A stretch of 64,000 bases of DNA from Podarcis raffonei (taxonomy: Eukaryota > Chordata > Lepidosauria > Squamata > Lacertidae): contig NC_070614.1 in NCBI RefSeq assembly GCF_027172205.1, positions 31,000,501 through 31,064,500 of the forward strand, in the 5' to 3' direction. A program made the translations under genes and the position numbers. This document shows positions 32,300-43,721 of this stretch, piece by piece. Every line of letters begins with the position of its first letter. Position 1 is the first letter of the stretch. Below the pieces are notes generated by a model. It did no database searches and had not been told where the DNA came from. It worked only from the letters and a program-made list of their open reading frames with translations.

Positions 32300-35200
32300 C
32301 CTTCGCAAAACTCCCCATGTCTTTGGAAGGTGAGTGGCTTCGTGAACCCATCAGCTAGGTTCTTGGCAGAGGGACAATACTTCAGCGCAACTAATCCCTC
32401 CTGAACACTCTGGCACACATTCCGAAAGCGAATGTCTAGGTGTTTAGTTCTAGCCTTGAACTGACCTGACTGCCAAACGCAGGCATGGTTGATTGTCCTT
32501 GAAAACACGTATCGGTTGACAATCCACTTCGCAGAGTTCCTGCACTAAGCAAGCATAGAACTCTACTTCTCTGCACACCTCTGAAAGAGCACTAAACTCA
32601 ACCTCAGTGGATGAGAGCGCTATAAGACTTTGCTTCTTGGACCTCCATCCAACTACTGAGTTCCCAAACTTCACCACTAGACCAGACACAGACTTGCTAT
32701 CCTCAAGATTAGCCCAATCCGAGTCCACAAAACAAGTGAGTTTGACTTCTCCTTGTGCTGGCAACCTAAGACAAAAGTCTTTTGTTTCCTGCAAATACCT
32801 CAGAACTCTCTTGATGCCATTCCAGGCTTGCACACTAGGGTTTGAAGCTTCCCTGCTGAGCAGATTGACAGCAAACGCTATATCAGGTCTGCTCCACTGG
32901 GATAAGTACAACAAACTCCCTAGGGCTGACTGAAACACTTCTACTTGCTGGCTGTCCTTCACAAAACTAGTCTCTATAGGACTTCTCACTCCTGCATTTT
33001 CTGAAGCAATTGCTCGATTTTGCCTTTCTGGCTGAGCAAGAAGCTTCCATCCTGTGCACACTCAACATTAACACCTAGGTAGGTTTTGACAGCACCAAGC
33101 TGTTTAAGCTTGAACCGTTTACCTAGCTCTTTGGCAAACTTCTCTGCCTGTTCATCTGTCTCTGAAAAGAATAACAAGTCATCAACCCAAATCTGCAAAT
33201 ACTCTTGTGTTGCACCTGAACCTCTCAAATAAAAGCAACTATCAGCAACACTTCTCCTGAAACCTAGCTCTTCTAAGGCTTCATTCAGGCACACGTTCCA
33301 GTTTCTAGCAGATTGACGCAATCCGTAGATGGATTTGTGCAATCTCCACACAACATCCTGCCTTAAGTTCTCAAACCCTGGAGGAGGAATCATGTATAGC
33401 TCCTCCTGGAGATCTGAGTTAAGGTAGGCAACATCCACATCAAAGTAGTTTACCTTCCAGCCTCTCTGTGCTGCACAAGCTAAAAGCGTTCTCAGAGTCT
33501 CCGCTCGTGACGTTGGCAAATACACCTCCGTGAAGTGTATTCCCCTTCTCTGAGTGAATCCTCGAGCAACTAACCTGGCTTTATACTGTGGATCTCCAAT
33601 GTCAGTGGGTTTCAAGCGGTAAACCCACCTGCAACTCACAGCCTGCTTTCCTGGTGGCAACTCTGTGAGTGAGAACACACCTAGGTCTTCCATGGACTTC
33701 ATCTCTTTGTCCATTGCTCTGTGCCATTTATCTGCTTCTTCCTCAGGTAAACTCTGGATATCCTTGAAGGATTCAGGTTCACATCTGGCTGAACCTACCC
33801 AGACGCCTGAAGCATCATACCGATCAGGAGGCCTCCTTGTCCTCGCTGACCTCCTCAGTGTGAATCCTGGTGACCCTGCTGCTTCACTGGGTCCAGCTAA
33901 ATCATCCTCAACTTCAGTGTCTTCCCCCTCTGACCTGATGTGCCTCTTGGGCCTTACAGCTGGTCCAGCAGGTGAAGAAGGCTCACTCTTTGGCTCAAAC
34001 TTGACACTTGCCTGAGGAGGTGTTCTAGGTTCCCCCCTCTGAGGGATCCTGAGCTGTCCCTGCCTTGGACTCTGTCCCTGTGGCGGACCTTGTTGCTCTG
34101 GACCGTGGTCCCCAGCAACAAGTTCCTCTTCCTCCTCAACGTCTGAGTCATAGAACGGCTGTGGAATCAGGTCTGGATTAGTGTGCAGATGCTTCCAAGC
34201 AGCTTGCTCACAGAATTCAGCGCTATTGCTGATAACCAACCTTGACTGGTTTCCACTTGGGTACGCAAACCGCCAGGCCTTTGAGCCAGGCTCATACCCT
34301 ACAAAAATCATTCTTTTAGATCTTGGCTCACCTTTCTTGCGTAGAGCCTTTGGAATAAGCACCCAAGCCTCACAACCAAACACATGAAGGTAGTGTACCT
34401 TGGGCTTCTTTCCATGCAGCAAGAAATACGGCATATTTCCTACACTAGAGTTGTACACTCTGTTCTGCGTATGCACCACAAATCTCCAAGCCTCCAACCA
34501 ATACTTTTGGGGTAGTCCTGCGTCCCACAGGATTGTAGACACAGCTTCCTGCACCGTTCTGTTCCGTCTCTCTGTGACCCCATTCTGTTGTGGAGAGTAA
34601 GGAGTGGTCGATCGGTGGCTAATCCCCTTCTCCCTAAAGAAATCCTGTAAAGCAGAACCAGTGAACTCGGAACCTCTATCACTTTGAAAGCCACGAACTT
34701 TGGTGGAAAAGGTTACCTCAACTGCGGTGATCCAATCCCTGATCATTTTAGCCACCTCCCCTTTAGTTTTCAGGGCAAAGGTCCAAGCAGACCTCGAGAA
34801 ATCATCAATCAGAAGCAGAGAATACTTTGATCCTCCCAGTGACTCAACTGACATGGGTCCACACAGATCTGCATGAATTAATTCAAAGGGTTGTGTGGTC
34901 TGTCTCTCTGACTTTGGATAGGAGCATGTCACAATTTTTGCCTGTTTACATGCATTGCAATCTAAAAATTTGTCACAAACATTAAATTTGCACCCTTGTG
35001 TCAGCTCTGGTGCTTTCTGAAGATATCTCCAATTCAAATGGGCGAAGCGTCGGTACCAAATATGTGAACAACCATGGTGAGGCGCTACATTCACACATTG
35101 GCCCTTCGCTTCTTTGGTGTCATCCTCTTCTGTAGAAAAAGGCACATTTACAGCAAACAAATTGCCTTTAGACTGCACTGTGTACACGTGTTTCCCATCC

Positions 35201-35560
35201 TTGGAAAAACTCACATTTTGTACCTGCAAAAGAGACATGATAACCATCAGTGAGTAAATCATGCACACTTAATAAACAGTTAAACCGGGCACTGCATAAG
35301 CTTTGACTTCATGCTTAAGAAAGGGACAAAAGAAAAAGCCTGTCTCAGTTAGTCTTTTTCTGCTTCCATCCGCAATCGTCACAAATTTCTCGGTTTTTAC
35401 TGTCCTGCAATTTCTCAAAAGACCACTAGATGGCACCAGCATATTTGTCGCTCCTGAGTCGATTATTACAGTGAAAAAGTCTTGTTGTTTACATTCCTGG
35501 GTCTCCATGGCAACATTCCCCCTCTCACTGCCCCCCCCCGACAGGGGCCTGCGCAGGCGT
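32300..35560 (-). pseudogene. Copia pol-like region: protease, integrase, RT, RNase H
   Basis: Domains in order on the minus strand: aspartic protease (DSGAT motif, about 35.45 kb); GAG-pre-integrase domain with zinc-binding His/Cys (about 35.0-35.2 kb); integrase core with HADLCGP and TPYSPQQNGV motifs (about 34.5-34.95 kb); reverse transcriptase (DVDVAYLN and the WVDD catalytic box, about 33.1-33.7 kb); RNase H (VDSDWA and ALSSTEVEF, about 32.5-32.8 kb). Lengths and order fit vertebrate copia elements. It is a fossil and the reading is interrupted a few times. Confidence 0.94.
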
Positions 35561-35569
35561 CCTTCACGT

Positions 35570-36493
35570 TTGCCATTGACGCTGCCAGGTGGAAATATGA
35601 TGCTTTGTCTTTGATGCATTGTCTCCACGTCCGGTGCCTTTGGAAGCTTTCCCACGCTTCTGCTGCTGAGAAGCGGAGCTTATCTGCCTTCCTGGCAGCT
35701 GCTGCATTCCTCTCCGACTGTCCTTGGGCTCCTGTGCTTCCATTGGGCAGTTACGGATAAGATGTGTGTGACTGCCACAGCGAAAACATCTCTTGCTAGA
35801 GGCAAAAGCTTTCACAGTCTGCTCACTGTGCCCTGCTGCCCCCCCACTTCTTCTAGGGGTACAGCCTGTAGGCTCTCTAGCAGCCCCTTTCCGTCTTATC
35901 TCTTCATCAATCAAGCGTCCAGAGATATAATCCAAAGTAAGGTCCTGAATCGGCATAGTCTCCATCGTGAGAACCAGGTTCTCATAGCTCTTGTCCAAAG
36001 AGCTCAGCAAAGCATAAGCTTTTAATTCCTCAGGAAAAGGGACGTTGAGCAAACGCAGCTTGCTGAAGACAGACAGCACCTGTGCAATGTGCTCACGTAT
36101 CGGTTCCCCTGGGGCCAGCCTTTTCTCAAACAAGGCACGCAACACATGCACCTTGGCCCCTGCTGTTGTGCGTTGGTGGATTCTTTGCAACGCAGTCCAA
36201 ATCTGGTGGCAGGTCCTCAAACCGTCAATGTGAGGCAACTGATTAGCCTCAAGTGCCATGACTATGTGGGACATGGCCTTCTGATCTTTCTTGGCTGCAG
36301 CAGCTGCACGCTGTTGATCAGCAGCCCCTGCCCCTTGGGCAGCCACAAAGGGGTCCTGCTGCGTGCACTCCCAAAGCTGCTTCCCTCCCAGCCAAAAGTA
36401 CATTCTTTTCTGCCAATCATCCCAGTTACTCCCATTGAGTCTTTCAAAGGGGATATTGAAACTCTCAAAGACTTGTCCCTGGGGCTGAGCCAT
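35570..36493 (-). pseudogene. Copia gag-like region
   Basis: Starts at an ATG (36491-36493) about 215 bases after the primer-binding site. It carries a UBN2-like gag fold with the usual LNGSNWDDW start and a CCHC zinc knuckle (CFRCGSHTHLIRNC) near its end. Copia gag forms the particle shell and binds element RNA. Part of the fossil at 31831-37131. Confidence 0.9.
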
Positions 36494-36708
36494 TGCCTCC
36501 CTTCCCTTCTGTTGGCCTTTTGCAAGAGCAGCCGATAATACTCACTCCACAGCCAAACCGGGCACTCCGGACGACGTGGCTCCCAGCTCCCTCTCCGTCA
36601 GCCTCCTCCGATCTGCCCTCTGCTCTCTTTGAAGCCTTGGCAGTCGATCAAGCTGACGTTCAGTCTTTTAAAGTCTTCCAAAGCCCTTTCTCACACTCTT
36701 GGCGTTGA

Positions 36709-36717
36709 CCCATAACC
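36709..36717 (-). promoter_or_regulatory. Copia primer-binding site (initiator tRNA type)
   Basis: On the minus strand ggttatggg lies directly after the 5' LTR. It matches the complement of the anticodon-arm region of initiator methionine tRNA (ccataacc), the half-tRNA priming known from Drosophila copia. Only nine bases match, so this is a good but not certain call. Confidence 0.65.
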
Positions 36718-37131
36718 TCCTCCGATAGATTTATTGCTTTATTGATTGGTGCCCAGCCACACTTCCCCTGCGGGCCTCTGCAGCTTCTGTTTACGCAGTG
36801 TGGCTTTGGAGCGGTCGTAAAGCAATTAGCAGAATTACACAGCGTCTGTGTGTCGAAAGGGTAGTAAATAAGTCCAGATGTTTCTTCTATCCTAATATCT
36901 CTTTATTGGGAACAAAATAGCGTATTTACAAACTCCAATTTCCATCTGATTCAAGCTGCATTTTCTCTGCGTCCTTCTCTCTCAGCTTGCAGCAACGCAA
37001 CAAACTGCTTTCGCTTTCCACTCAGCTCACAGCATTCCAAGCTGCTTTCGTCACATCCTGGTGTACTTCCCTTGTACAAGCCTCCTCTCAGGCTCGAGGC
37101 ACAGAAGGTTAACCCTTCACTACACCCAACA
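36718..37131 (-). repeat. Copia 5' LTR
   Basis: Element's 5' LTR. On the minus strand it starts TGTTGGG at 37131, next to target duplication gaatg at 37132-37136, and ends at 36718 against the primer-binding site. Confidence 0.93.
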
Positions 37132-37134
37132 GAA

Positions 37135-37175
37135 TGTGTGTGTGTGTGTGTGTGTGTGTGTATACACACACACAT
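37135..37175. repeat. (TG)n / (AC)n microsatellite
   Basis: TG run followed by TATACACACACACATACAC. It adjoins the right target duplication of the copia element. Confidence 0.92.
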
Positions 37176-37486
37176 ACACCATCTTATTATTTTTTTGCTT
37201 GTTGTTTGCTGCCATGAGTTCCATTGTGGGAAAAGGGGAATATAAATTTAATGATAAATAAAAGAAATACATTGTTCTGTTTACTAACTCATGGATGTGC
37301 AGAATCTTAGATAATGGAAGTGCAATATTGCTTTATAATTAATCATTCTGGCCCCATAGGAGAAACCCAATTTTTATACCCAAAGCAGCAGTTTCAACTT
37401 CTCTGGGGACAATGATTCGCTTCAAATAATGATGCCAATGGGGTATCATGTCTGCACACTTTAAAATCCTTTAAGATGAGAATCAT

Positions 37487-37545
37487 TCTCTCTCTCTCAT
37501 TCTCTCTCTCTCTCTCCTCTCTCTCTCTCACCCACCCACCCACCC
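37487..37545. repeat. (CT)n and (CCCA)n microsatellite
   Basis: CT array passing into CCCA units. Confidence 0.92.
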
Positions 37546-37705
37546 AGCTTATGGAATTGGACATCCCTAGCTATTTCATAGCTGCATAAAATAGGATAGA
37601 CTGACCATATCCTTTACCTACAATGATCAGCAGTCCTCCAAAAGTAAGTGCTTGTTTCTTTCTTTTTGACATCAGAAAAGGATCAGTAGACAATGTTCTT
37701 GTTAG

Positions 37706-37795
37706 ATGGACTTCAATCCTATTAATGCAACTCAGAACAAAGTCCCGTTACATTCAGTGAGGCTTATTCCCATGTAAAGTGAATATAGAATTGCA
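37706..37795. repeat. Short palindromic interspersed repeat (MITE-like)
   Basis: Pattern caatcctat...gtcccgttacattcagtgagg...tatagaattgca, with inverted ends. It resembles the piece at 59052-59146 and a very common reptile short palindromic repeat. Family name not known to me. Confidence 0.5.
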
Positions 37796-38201
37796 TCTTT
37801 AGCTTGCAATCTTTTATGCACTTAGGTCTGAAAACTATGATGATAGTTGTAGTCCAACAACATCTAGAGGGTACTGCTCCATCTATAGCTAAAGCAAAAA
37901 CAACAAGGTCACTCAAATAAATATTTTTAATCAATATCAATCTGCAAACATTATTATCAATTGAATAATCAATTATTATCAATTGGATAATCAATTGGAT
38001 CACTTTCTTAAGTAAAAACCTGCAGGTTGTCAATTTACGCCAATAGTCTACAAGTTAGCTCCCTTTAAGAATATAGAAATAGTGCAGCTTTAGTGCAGCT
38101 TTATATGTAACACTAAAAATATCTATATAGGATAAATTTTTGCTGCATGACATTGAAATGACTGAAATATTCTTGCATTTGTAATATTCAGATTAAACAC
38201 C

Positions 38202-39152
38202 ATGAGATCAACTTCCTCTGAGAATGAAACATGCATCTTGGAATTCATACTCCTGGGATTTGTAAATATCACACAAGGAAAGACCTTCCTTGCCATCCTG
38301 TTCCTCACTATGTATACTGTCTGCTTCTTGGGAAACTCACTCATACTCACCATGACTGTGTTAAGTCGGTCTCTACACACCCCCATGTATTTCTTCCTTG
38401 GCAACCTCTCTTTCCTTGACATCTGCTACATCTCTGTGACAGTACCAAAAATGCTAGCAGATCTCTGGGCTGAATCCCCAGTCATTTCCTTCATGGGTTG
38501 TGCTGCACAGTTGTTTTTCCTTGTTGCCTTGGTGGGCACCGAAGGATTCCTTCTGGCTTCTATGGCTCTGGACCGCTATTTTGCCATATGCCATCCATTG
38601 GGCTATACAAAACTCATGAATAAATATATTTGCCTTCAGTTGGCTGCTATATCCTGGACTTGTGGCTTCCTCAATGCTTCTCTCCACACAACACTCACAT
38701 TTCGTCTGTCTTTCTGCCAATCTAATGGAATTAGTCATTTTTTCTGTGATATTCCACCACTGTTGAGTATTTCATGCTCTGACACGTCAGTCAATGAGGC
38801 AACCCTTCTTACAGTGGGTGTGTTTGTAGGCCTTAGCCCTTTCTTCTTCACCCTGGTCTCATACACATTCATCCTTCATGCCATTTTAAGCAGCCGCCAG
38901 AAAGGACAGCGCCACAAAGCCATTTCCACCTGTGCTTCCCATCTCACAGTTGTGATTCTGTTCTATGGCTCCAGCATATTTACATATGTCCGTCCTACCT
39001 CCAGCTACTCACTTGAAAGGGATCAGCTTGTGGGGGTTTTGTACAGTCTCTTAACACCAACACTCAACCCAATTATTTACAGCCTACGGAACAAGGAAGT
39101 GAAGCTGGCAATGAGAAAGTTTCTGCTGAGAATACCTTCCCTTGGAATTTAG
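38202..39152 (+). CDS. Olfactory receptor, different subfamily, intact
   Basis: A 316-residue class II OR. NET glycosylation site at 8-10; GNSLILT in TM1; PMYFFLGNLSFLDICY; EL1 Cys; MALDRYFAICHPLGY, an unusual form of MAYDRYVAICHPL; EL2 with CQSNGISHFFCDIPPLLSISC; KAISTCASHLTVV; NPIIYSLRN; basic C-terminus. Acceptor AG at 38190-38191 lies 10 nt upstream of the ATG. Motifs recall families 5V/12-like more than the array genes, but that is only recognition. It stands alone in an 11 kb interval between the array relative at 29971 and the minus-strand OR at 43125. Confidence 0.95.
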   Translation: MRSTSSENETCILEFILLGFVNITQGKTFLAILFLTMYTVCFLGNSLILTMTVLSRSLHTPMYFFLGNLSFLDICYISVTVPKMLADLWAESPVISFMGCAAQLFFLVALVGTEGFLLASMALDRYFAICHPLGYTKLMNKYICLQLAAISWTCGFLNASLHTTLTFRLSFCQSNGISHFFCDIPPLLSISCSDTSVNEATLLTVGVFVGLSPFFFTLVSYTFILHAILSSRQKGQRHKAISTCASHLTVVILFYGSSIFTYVRPTSSYSLERDQLVGVLYSLLTPTLNPIIYSLRNKEVKLAMRKFLLRIPSLGI

Positions 39153-39224
39153 ATTCTTTAACTGAAACCTCAAGGACCTGAAGATCAGTTGAAGAGATCT
39201 GAAGACCCATACTATCACTATAAA

Positions 39225-39540
39225 GACGTAAGAATATAAGAATAATCTTGTCAGATTGGGCCAGTAGCTCATCTAGTACACTGTTCTCACAGTGGCCAAC
39301 TAGATGCCTGTGGGAAACCAGGGAGCAGAACATAAGCACAAAAGCACTCTCCCCTTCTGTGGTTTCCAGCAACTAGAATTTGAAGTCTTTGCTGCCTCCA
39401 GCTGTGGAGGTGGAGCATAGACATCATGGTTAGTAACCATTGATAACTCTCTCTTTCATGAACTGGTCTAATCCACTTTTAAAGCCATCCAAGTTGGTGG
39501 TCAGCAGTGCCTCCTGCAGGAGTGAGTTCCATAGTTTAAC
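39225..39540 (+). repeat. Reptile interspersed repeat, copy 1
   Basis: Recognisable by ttgggccagtagctcatcta, tgttctcacagtggccaac, and caaaagcactctccccttctg. A decayed copy of the same family is at 61753-61990. Probably LINE- or SINE-derived; I cannot name the family. Confidence 0.65.
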
Positions 39541-39596
39541 ACACCTACACTGAAAGATCTGTCCCAATGGACCAAAGTCTGAGAACATGGTATACT

Positions 39597-39735
39597 TGGG
39601 AGGTTGTGGACTCTTCTTCCTTGGAGATTATAAAGCAGAGGTTGGGTTGCCATCTGTCATCAATGGGGGTTGGACTAGATGATCCTTGGGGTACCTTTCA
39701 AGTCTACAATTACATGATTCTATGATTCTATGAAA
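39597..39735 (+). mobile_element. CR1 LINE 3' end fragment 1
   Basis: Matches the CR1 3' UTR pattern (aagcagaggttgggttgcca, ttggactagatgatccttgg) and ends in repeats of attctatg, the 8-bp CR1 tail. Confidence 0.85.
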
Positions 39736-39977
39736 GTCTGAAAAGTAGTGTGCAGTACGATTTGGAAGAGAAAAACAGTGGGCTGAGTTGCAGTGCTGAA
39801 CCATTCACTATGAAATTCCTCTCCCTGGGCATTTGTTGTGAAATTCTTTTGCAAGCATAGATTATAGGCCTTCTGCAGATGCAATCTCTTCAGGAGGTTG
39901 ATTTTCCATGATACAGAACCTTTAGGGTGGCAGCACCCACCCTTTGGAACTCTCTCCCATTACATATCAGACAAGAA

Positions 39978-40266
39978 GCAAGCTCGTTTTCTCCTGCTCT
40001 GGCGAGTAGGACTCAAACCAATGGCTTCAAGTTACAAGAAAGGAGATTCTGACTAAACATCAGGAATAGCTTTCTGACAGTAAGAGCTGTTCAGCAGTGG
40101 AAGAGTTTACTTCAGGAAGCGGTGCACTCTCTTTCATTGGAGGTTTTTAAGCAGAAGTTGGATGGCCATCTATGAGGCATGCTTTAGTTGAGATTCCTGC
40201 ATTGCAGGAAATTGGTCTAGATGGCTCTCGGGATCCCTTCCAACTCTACAATTCTGTGATTCTAAG
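39978..40266 (+). mobile_element. CR1 LINE 3' end fragment 2
   Basis: Matches the C-terminal and 3' UTR part of CR1 (cttcaagttacaagaaagga; gagctgttcagcagtgga; tttttaagcagaagttggat; ttccaactctacaattctg) and ends in one and a half attctatg-like units. Confidence 0.9.
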
Positions 40267-40807
40267 AACCATCTCTACTGCCTTTTTACCATGTGTTGAA
40301 TACCTGCCTTCCCCAAGAAGGCTTTCAAGTAGAAATTCTAATCCCAGTCAGTATCTCTATTGCATCTGAAATAGTTTATGCATGTGTTTTTATTTTTGAT
40401 GTTTTGAATGATGTTTTTTATGACATTTTTATTTTTAATGGCTTTGAGATGTTTGAAAATAAACAAGCAACATCCATACTATTAGTTCATGGTTGAAGAT
40501 GGTCACTAATGATGTCTATTAATATGTGAAATACATAAAGATCTGACTACTATATTTTACATTCCACTTTATTAATACAGGAATGTTTCTAATGGGAGAG
40601 AAATATCAAAACTTTCATATATACAGTACCAATGCTACTCTAAATAATACAAAAGCATGAATTAATACTTGCTATGTCAACACTACAGGATTCTCTTCAG
40701 TTTATAGTAGCAGAATGCATTCCTGGCCATGTCTCGGTGCTTTCCAGGAGCATATCTGAAACCCCTCTAAGGCAAATGGATATTGAATGCCATTAGTGAT
40801 AGAATGG

Positions 40808-41153
40808 TAGTCTAAACCACAGAGCCTAGGGCTTGCTCATCAGAAGGTCAGCGGTTCGAATCTCCACGACGGGGGTGAGTTCCCATTGCTCGGTCCCAGC
40901 TCCTGCCCACCTAGCAGTTCGAAAGCACGTCAAAGTGCAAGTAGATAAATAGGTACCGCTCCAATGGGAAGGTAAGTGGTGTTTCCGTGTGCTGCTCTGA
41001 TTCGCCAGAAGCGGCTTAGTCATGCTGGCCACATGACCCGGAAGCTGTCTGTGGCCAACGCCAGTTCCCTTGGCCAATAAAGCGAGATGAGCGCCTCAAC
41101 CCCAGAGTTGTTCGCGACTGACTTAACTGTCAGGTGTCCCTTTACCTTTACCT
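40808..41153 (+). mobile_element. Sauria SINE
   Basis: tRNA-like head with box-B-like ggttcgaatc at 40853-40862, body aagtagataaataggtacc, gtcatgctggccacatgacc, and tail ccctttacctttacc. One of the best-preserved copies in the window. Confidence 0.95.
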
Positions 41154-42159
41154 AAGATAGATACTTTGCTGCCACATCCCTGCAACACCAGCTTAGTCTT
41201 GGGTTAATATTACACAGAATATGCAAGTGAAAACATATTGACCTAAACTGGGCCAAATATATCTCAGTGAACCATATCTCACCAATTCACATAATATACA
41301 AAACTGCAGTGGTTTCAATCTCAAGCAGGTTATAGGCAACTCCCCACTGATCTTCCACTGAGCATCTATAGAAAAAGAAGGATCTGTAAAGTTGGAGAGG
41401 ATCTTTGAATGAGAACCAAGATGGTGTGGGGCAGATGAGTAGGGCTCCTGGGAGCACTAGGAGCCTTGTGTGACAGCATGGTAATAACTGTAATGGGGGA
41501 TGAGTAGTAGTAATAATTTCCATAGCAGTCTGGATTTCTCAGCAGCAGTTCAGGGCAAGCCTGCGTGACTTGTGACTCACCAATCTGAAGTCAGCCCATC
41601 AGACACACATTTTGTCTTCAAAGGTGCGGGATGCAAGAATACCCCCAACCCAATACCAGAAAGGCAGCAAAAACTGGAGTTCTAATCACCCAGTAGGTAG
41701 TCCCACATATCTAAGATTTTGCATGCCTTTTAGGACTTCCTAGACATTATGTGCTATATGTTCCCTTTAATCTCAAAAAATTAGCCAATAATTTTAAACT
41801 GATTTTTTATTTGAAAATTTAACATAGAGAAGGGGAGAGGAAGAGAGAAAGAAGAAAGCAAGAAAGAAGAACTACAAGAACGACTACTACTACCAGCTCA
41901 CATTAGGAATACAATAACTATGAACATACACAGATTATTCATATAAATTAACTATCAGAAAGTGTCCAGTGTTGCCTGGGAATTCTAAACAGAGGAGGAA
42001 AAGCAAACAAACAAACTCAAGATTTCTAAATAGATAGTGTACTTCGTTATTTTTAAGGATGTGCACAGTCTTAGATTGTCCAACCAGAGGGAGATTTTGG
42101 AGCAACTTTCAGTTAACTTCTATTAATTATTAAATCACATTAAAGCCAAGCTTCTGTTT
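41154..42159. other. Intergenic DNA between SINE and OR 42160-43125
   Basis: No gene seen. A purine-rich stretch (gaga/gaaag) lies at about 41825-41885. This is the 3' side of the minus-strand OR. Confidence 0.55.
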
Positions 42160-43125
42160 CTAAAATGTTTGTCTTCCAGGGCAGAATTTCCTAAGCATCA
42201 TTTTTTTTAAAGCTTTCTTAACATCTTCATTTCTCAAGCTGTAGATGATTGGGTTGAGCATGGGGGTCACCACACTGTAGATAAATGAGACCACCTTGTT
42301 AACTTCCATTGAGTTCTGGCCTGTGGGGTTGACATATATGAAGATAACGGTTCCATAGTAGAGTGAAACTACAGTCAAGTGGGCAGTGCAGGTGGAAAAG
42401 GCCTTCTGCCGTCCTTTTGCTGAGGACATCCTTAGGAGGGTTGCCAGGATGCAGACATAAGAAAGCATGGTCAACAGAAAAGTTCCTAATACTATGACAG
42501 CTGAACTGATGAAGATGATGGTTCTGCTGATGTAAGTGTTAGTACATGACAGGCTGAGCAGTGGAGGGACATCACAGAAGAAATGGTCAATGATGTTGCC
42601 ACAGAAGTGCAATCTGCCAACTAAGATGGTAGATGGGCAAGGATTTAGGAATCCAGTCACCCAGGAAGCTAAAGCTAAGTAAATACACATTCTACTGCAC
42701 ATCAGTGTTGAGTATCTCAGTGGGTTGCATATGGCAAGATAACGGTCATAAGCCATAACAGCAAGTAGGAAGCACTCTGTGGAACCCAGAAAGAAGAAGA
42801 AATATGACTGCATAAGGCATGCTGTTAGAGAGATAGCCTTAGATCTTCCTAAGGATATTGCCAGAAGTTTAGGGAGAGTGACTGAGGTGTAACCAATCTC
42901 CAGGATAGCAAGATTGCTCAGGAAGAAGTACATTGGTGTGTGGAGACTTGATTCTGTCTTTAGTGTGATAAGCAGGATGATGTTTCCCCAAAGTGTAAGG
43001 AGATATATGAGAAGGAATGTGATGAAATATATAACTTGTAACTTCTTAGTACCTGTGAAACCAGCAATGATGAATGTTGTTACTCCTGTGTAATTTAACT
43101 GCTCCAAGACTGTGTCATCTTCCAT
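42160..43125 (-). CDS. Olfactory receptor, family 6/11-like, intact
   Basis: A 321-residue class II OR on the minus strand. NYT glycosylation site at 11-13; GN in TM1; PMYFFLSNLAILEIGYTSVT; MAYDRYLAICNPLRY; EL2 HFCGNIIDHFFCDVPPLLSL; KAFSTCTAHLTVV; NPIIYSLRN; basic C-terminus KKALKKMMLRK. The phrase GSTECFLLAVMAYDRYLAIC recalls families 6 and 11. On the minus strand the sequence before the ATG is a pyrimidine-rich tract ending in AG directly against the ATG (plus-strand 43126-43127), so the coding exon may begin exactly at the start codon. It faces opposite to the array. Confidence 0.95.
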   Translation of the reverse strand: MEDDTVLEQLNYTGVTTFIIAGFTGTKKLQVIYFITFLLIYLLTLWGNIILLITLKTESSLHTPMYFFLSNLAILEIGYTSVTLPKLLAISLGRSKAISLTACLMQSYFFFFLGSTECFLLAVMAYDRYLAICNPLRYSTLMCSRMCIYLALASWVTGFLNPCPSTILVGRLHFCGNIIDHFFCDVPPLLSLSCTNTYISRTIIFISSAVIVLGTFLLTMLSYVCILATLLRMSSAKGRQKAFSTCTAHLTVVSLYYGTVIFIYVNPTGQNSMEVNKVVSFIYSVVTPMLNPIIYSLRNEDVKKALKKMMLRKFCPGRQTF

Positions 43126-43721
43126 CTAGAAAACAAATGTGAATAAGCAGTCATGGTGATAGTGAGCTATAAATGTTTGCACTGCATTCTCACATTTTAA
43201 TGATATGGTCAATGTTAGTCAAGTGAAATGCTGAGGTGAACTTGGAGGTTTGGTTGAAACATCTGAGAAATTAGGAGATTAGCAAATCAAAACTTTAATA
43301 AATTAATCAACACTCCTCCACCACCAGTGAAGGGTTCATTCTCTAAATGTAGATCCAATATTTGATTGTGCTATCTGAAAGTCTGGTTTCACACAGACCT
43401 GCTGTCTGGGTTTAAGCCAAACTGAACAGTTTCAATGTGAACTGGTCTGCATTTGTGATTATATAACTAAATAGAGTCACATAAGTACTACTCCCATAAC
43501 TCACTTCTCATTGTTGCTGTACTTTATAGACTCATCTTTAAAATGTAGGTATATGTAACTGCATCTCTGTCTTTTTTTTATACTCAGTATGCTCTGTGTG
43601 TGGTTCTGTTATGGTTTATATGTTTATGTGTTACTTTGTGCATATGTTTATGATAAATCATTAAACATTTAAAAAAATATTTGGTTATCTCAGAAGGTAA
43701 TAATTTCTCACTAATACAATA
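43126..43721. other. Upstream DNA of OR 43125
   Basis: AT-rich DNA with no gene. Its 5' non-coding exon could lie here, but no clear donor site stands out. Confidence 0.5.

Larger units (their letters stand above)
31831..37131 (-). mobile_element. Ty1/copia LTR retrotransposon, nearly full length, broken
   Basis: A 5.3 kb LTR element on the minus strand with 5-bp target duplications gaatg at 31826-31830 and 37132-37136. Two LTRs of about 413 bp differ at roughly 11-12 sites by eye (about 3%), which suggests a fairly young insertion. The order gag, protease, integrase, reverse transcriptase, RNase H is diagnostic of the copia superfamily, because integrase precedes reverse transcriptase. The coding region has about three or four breaks, so the element is a fossil. 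The primer-binding site resembles the complement of an initiator-tRNA internal segment. Confidence 0.95.
37132..38201. other. Intergenic DNA upstream of OR 38202
   Basis: No gene seen. (TG)n array at 37135-37175, CT/CCCA-rich microsatellite at 37487-37545, and a short palindromic repeat at about 37706-37795. A plausible splice acceptor AG at 38190-38191 lies 10 nt before the next start codon. Confidence 0.6.

Noticed and set aside
35303-36538. Plus-strand open frames across the copia gag region
   Set aside because: They are antisense shadows of the gag and protease coding strand.
40845-40870. tRNA gene suggested by box-B-like ggttcgaatc
   Set aside because: It is the tRNA-like head of a SINE; no cloverleaf, and the downstream body is SINE. 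The same applies at 4183, 18235 and 62540.
43606-43680. Possible poly(A)-tailed retrocopy (ataaatcattaaac then A-rich)
   Set aside because: No target duplication, no coding match; ordinary AT-rich DNA.
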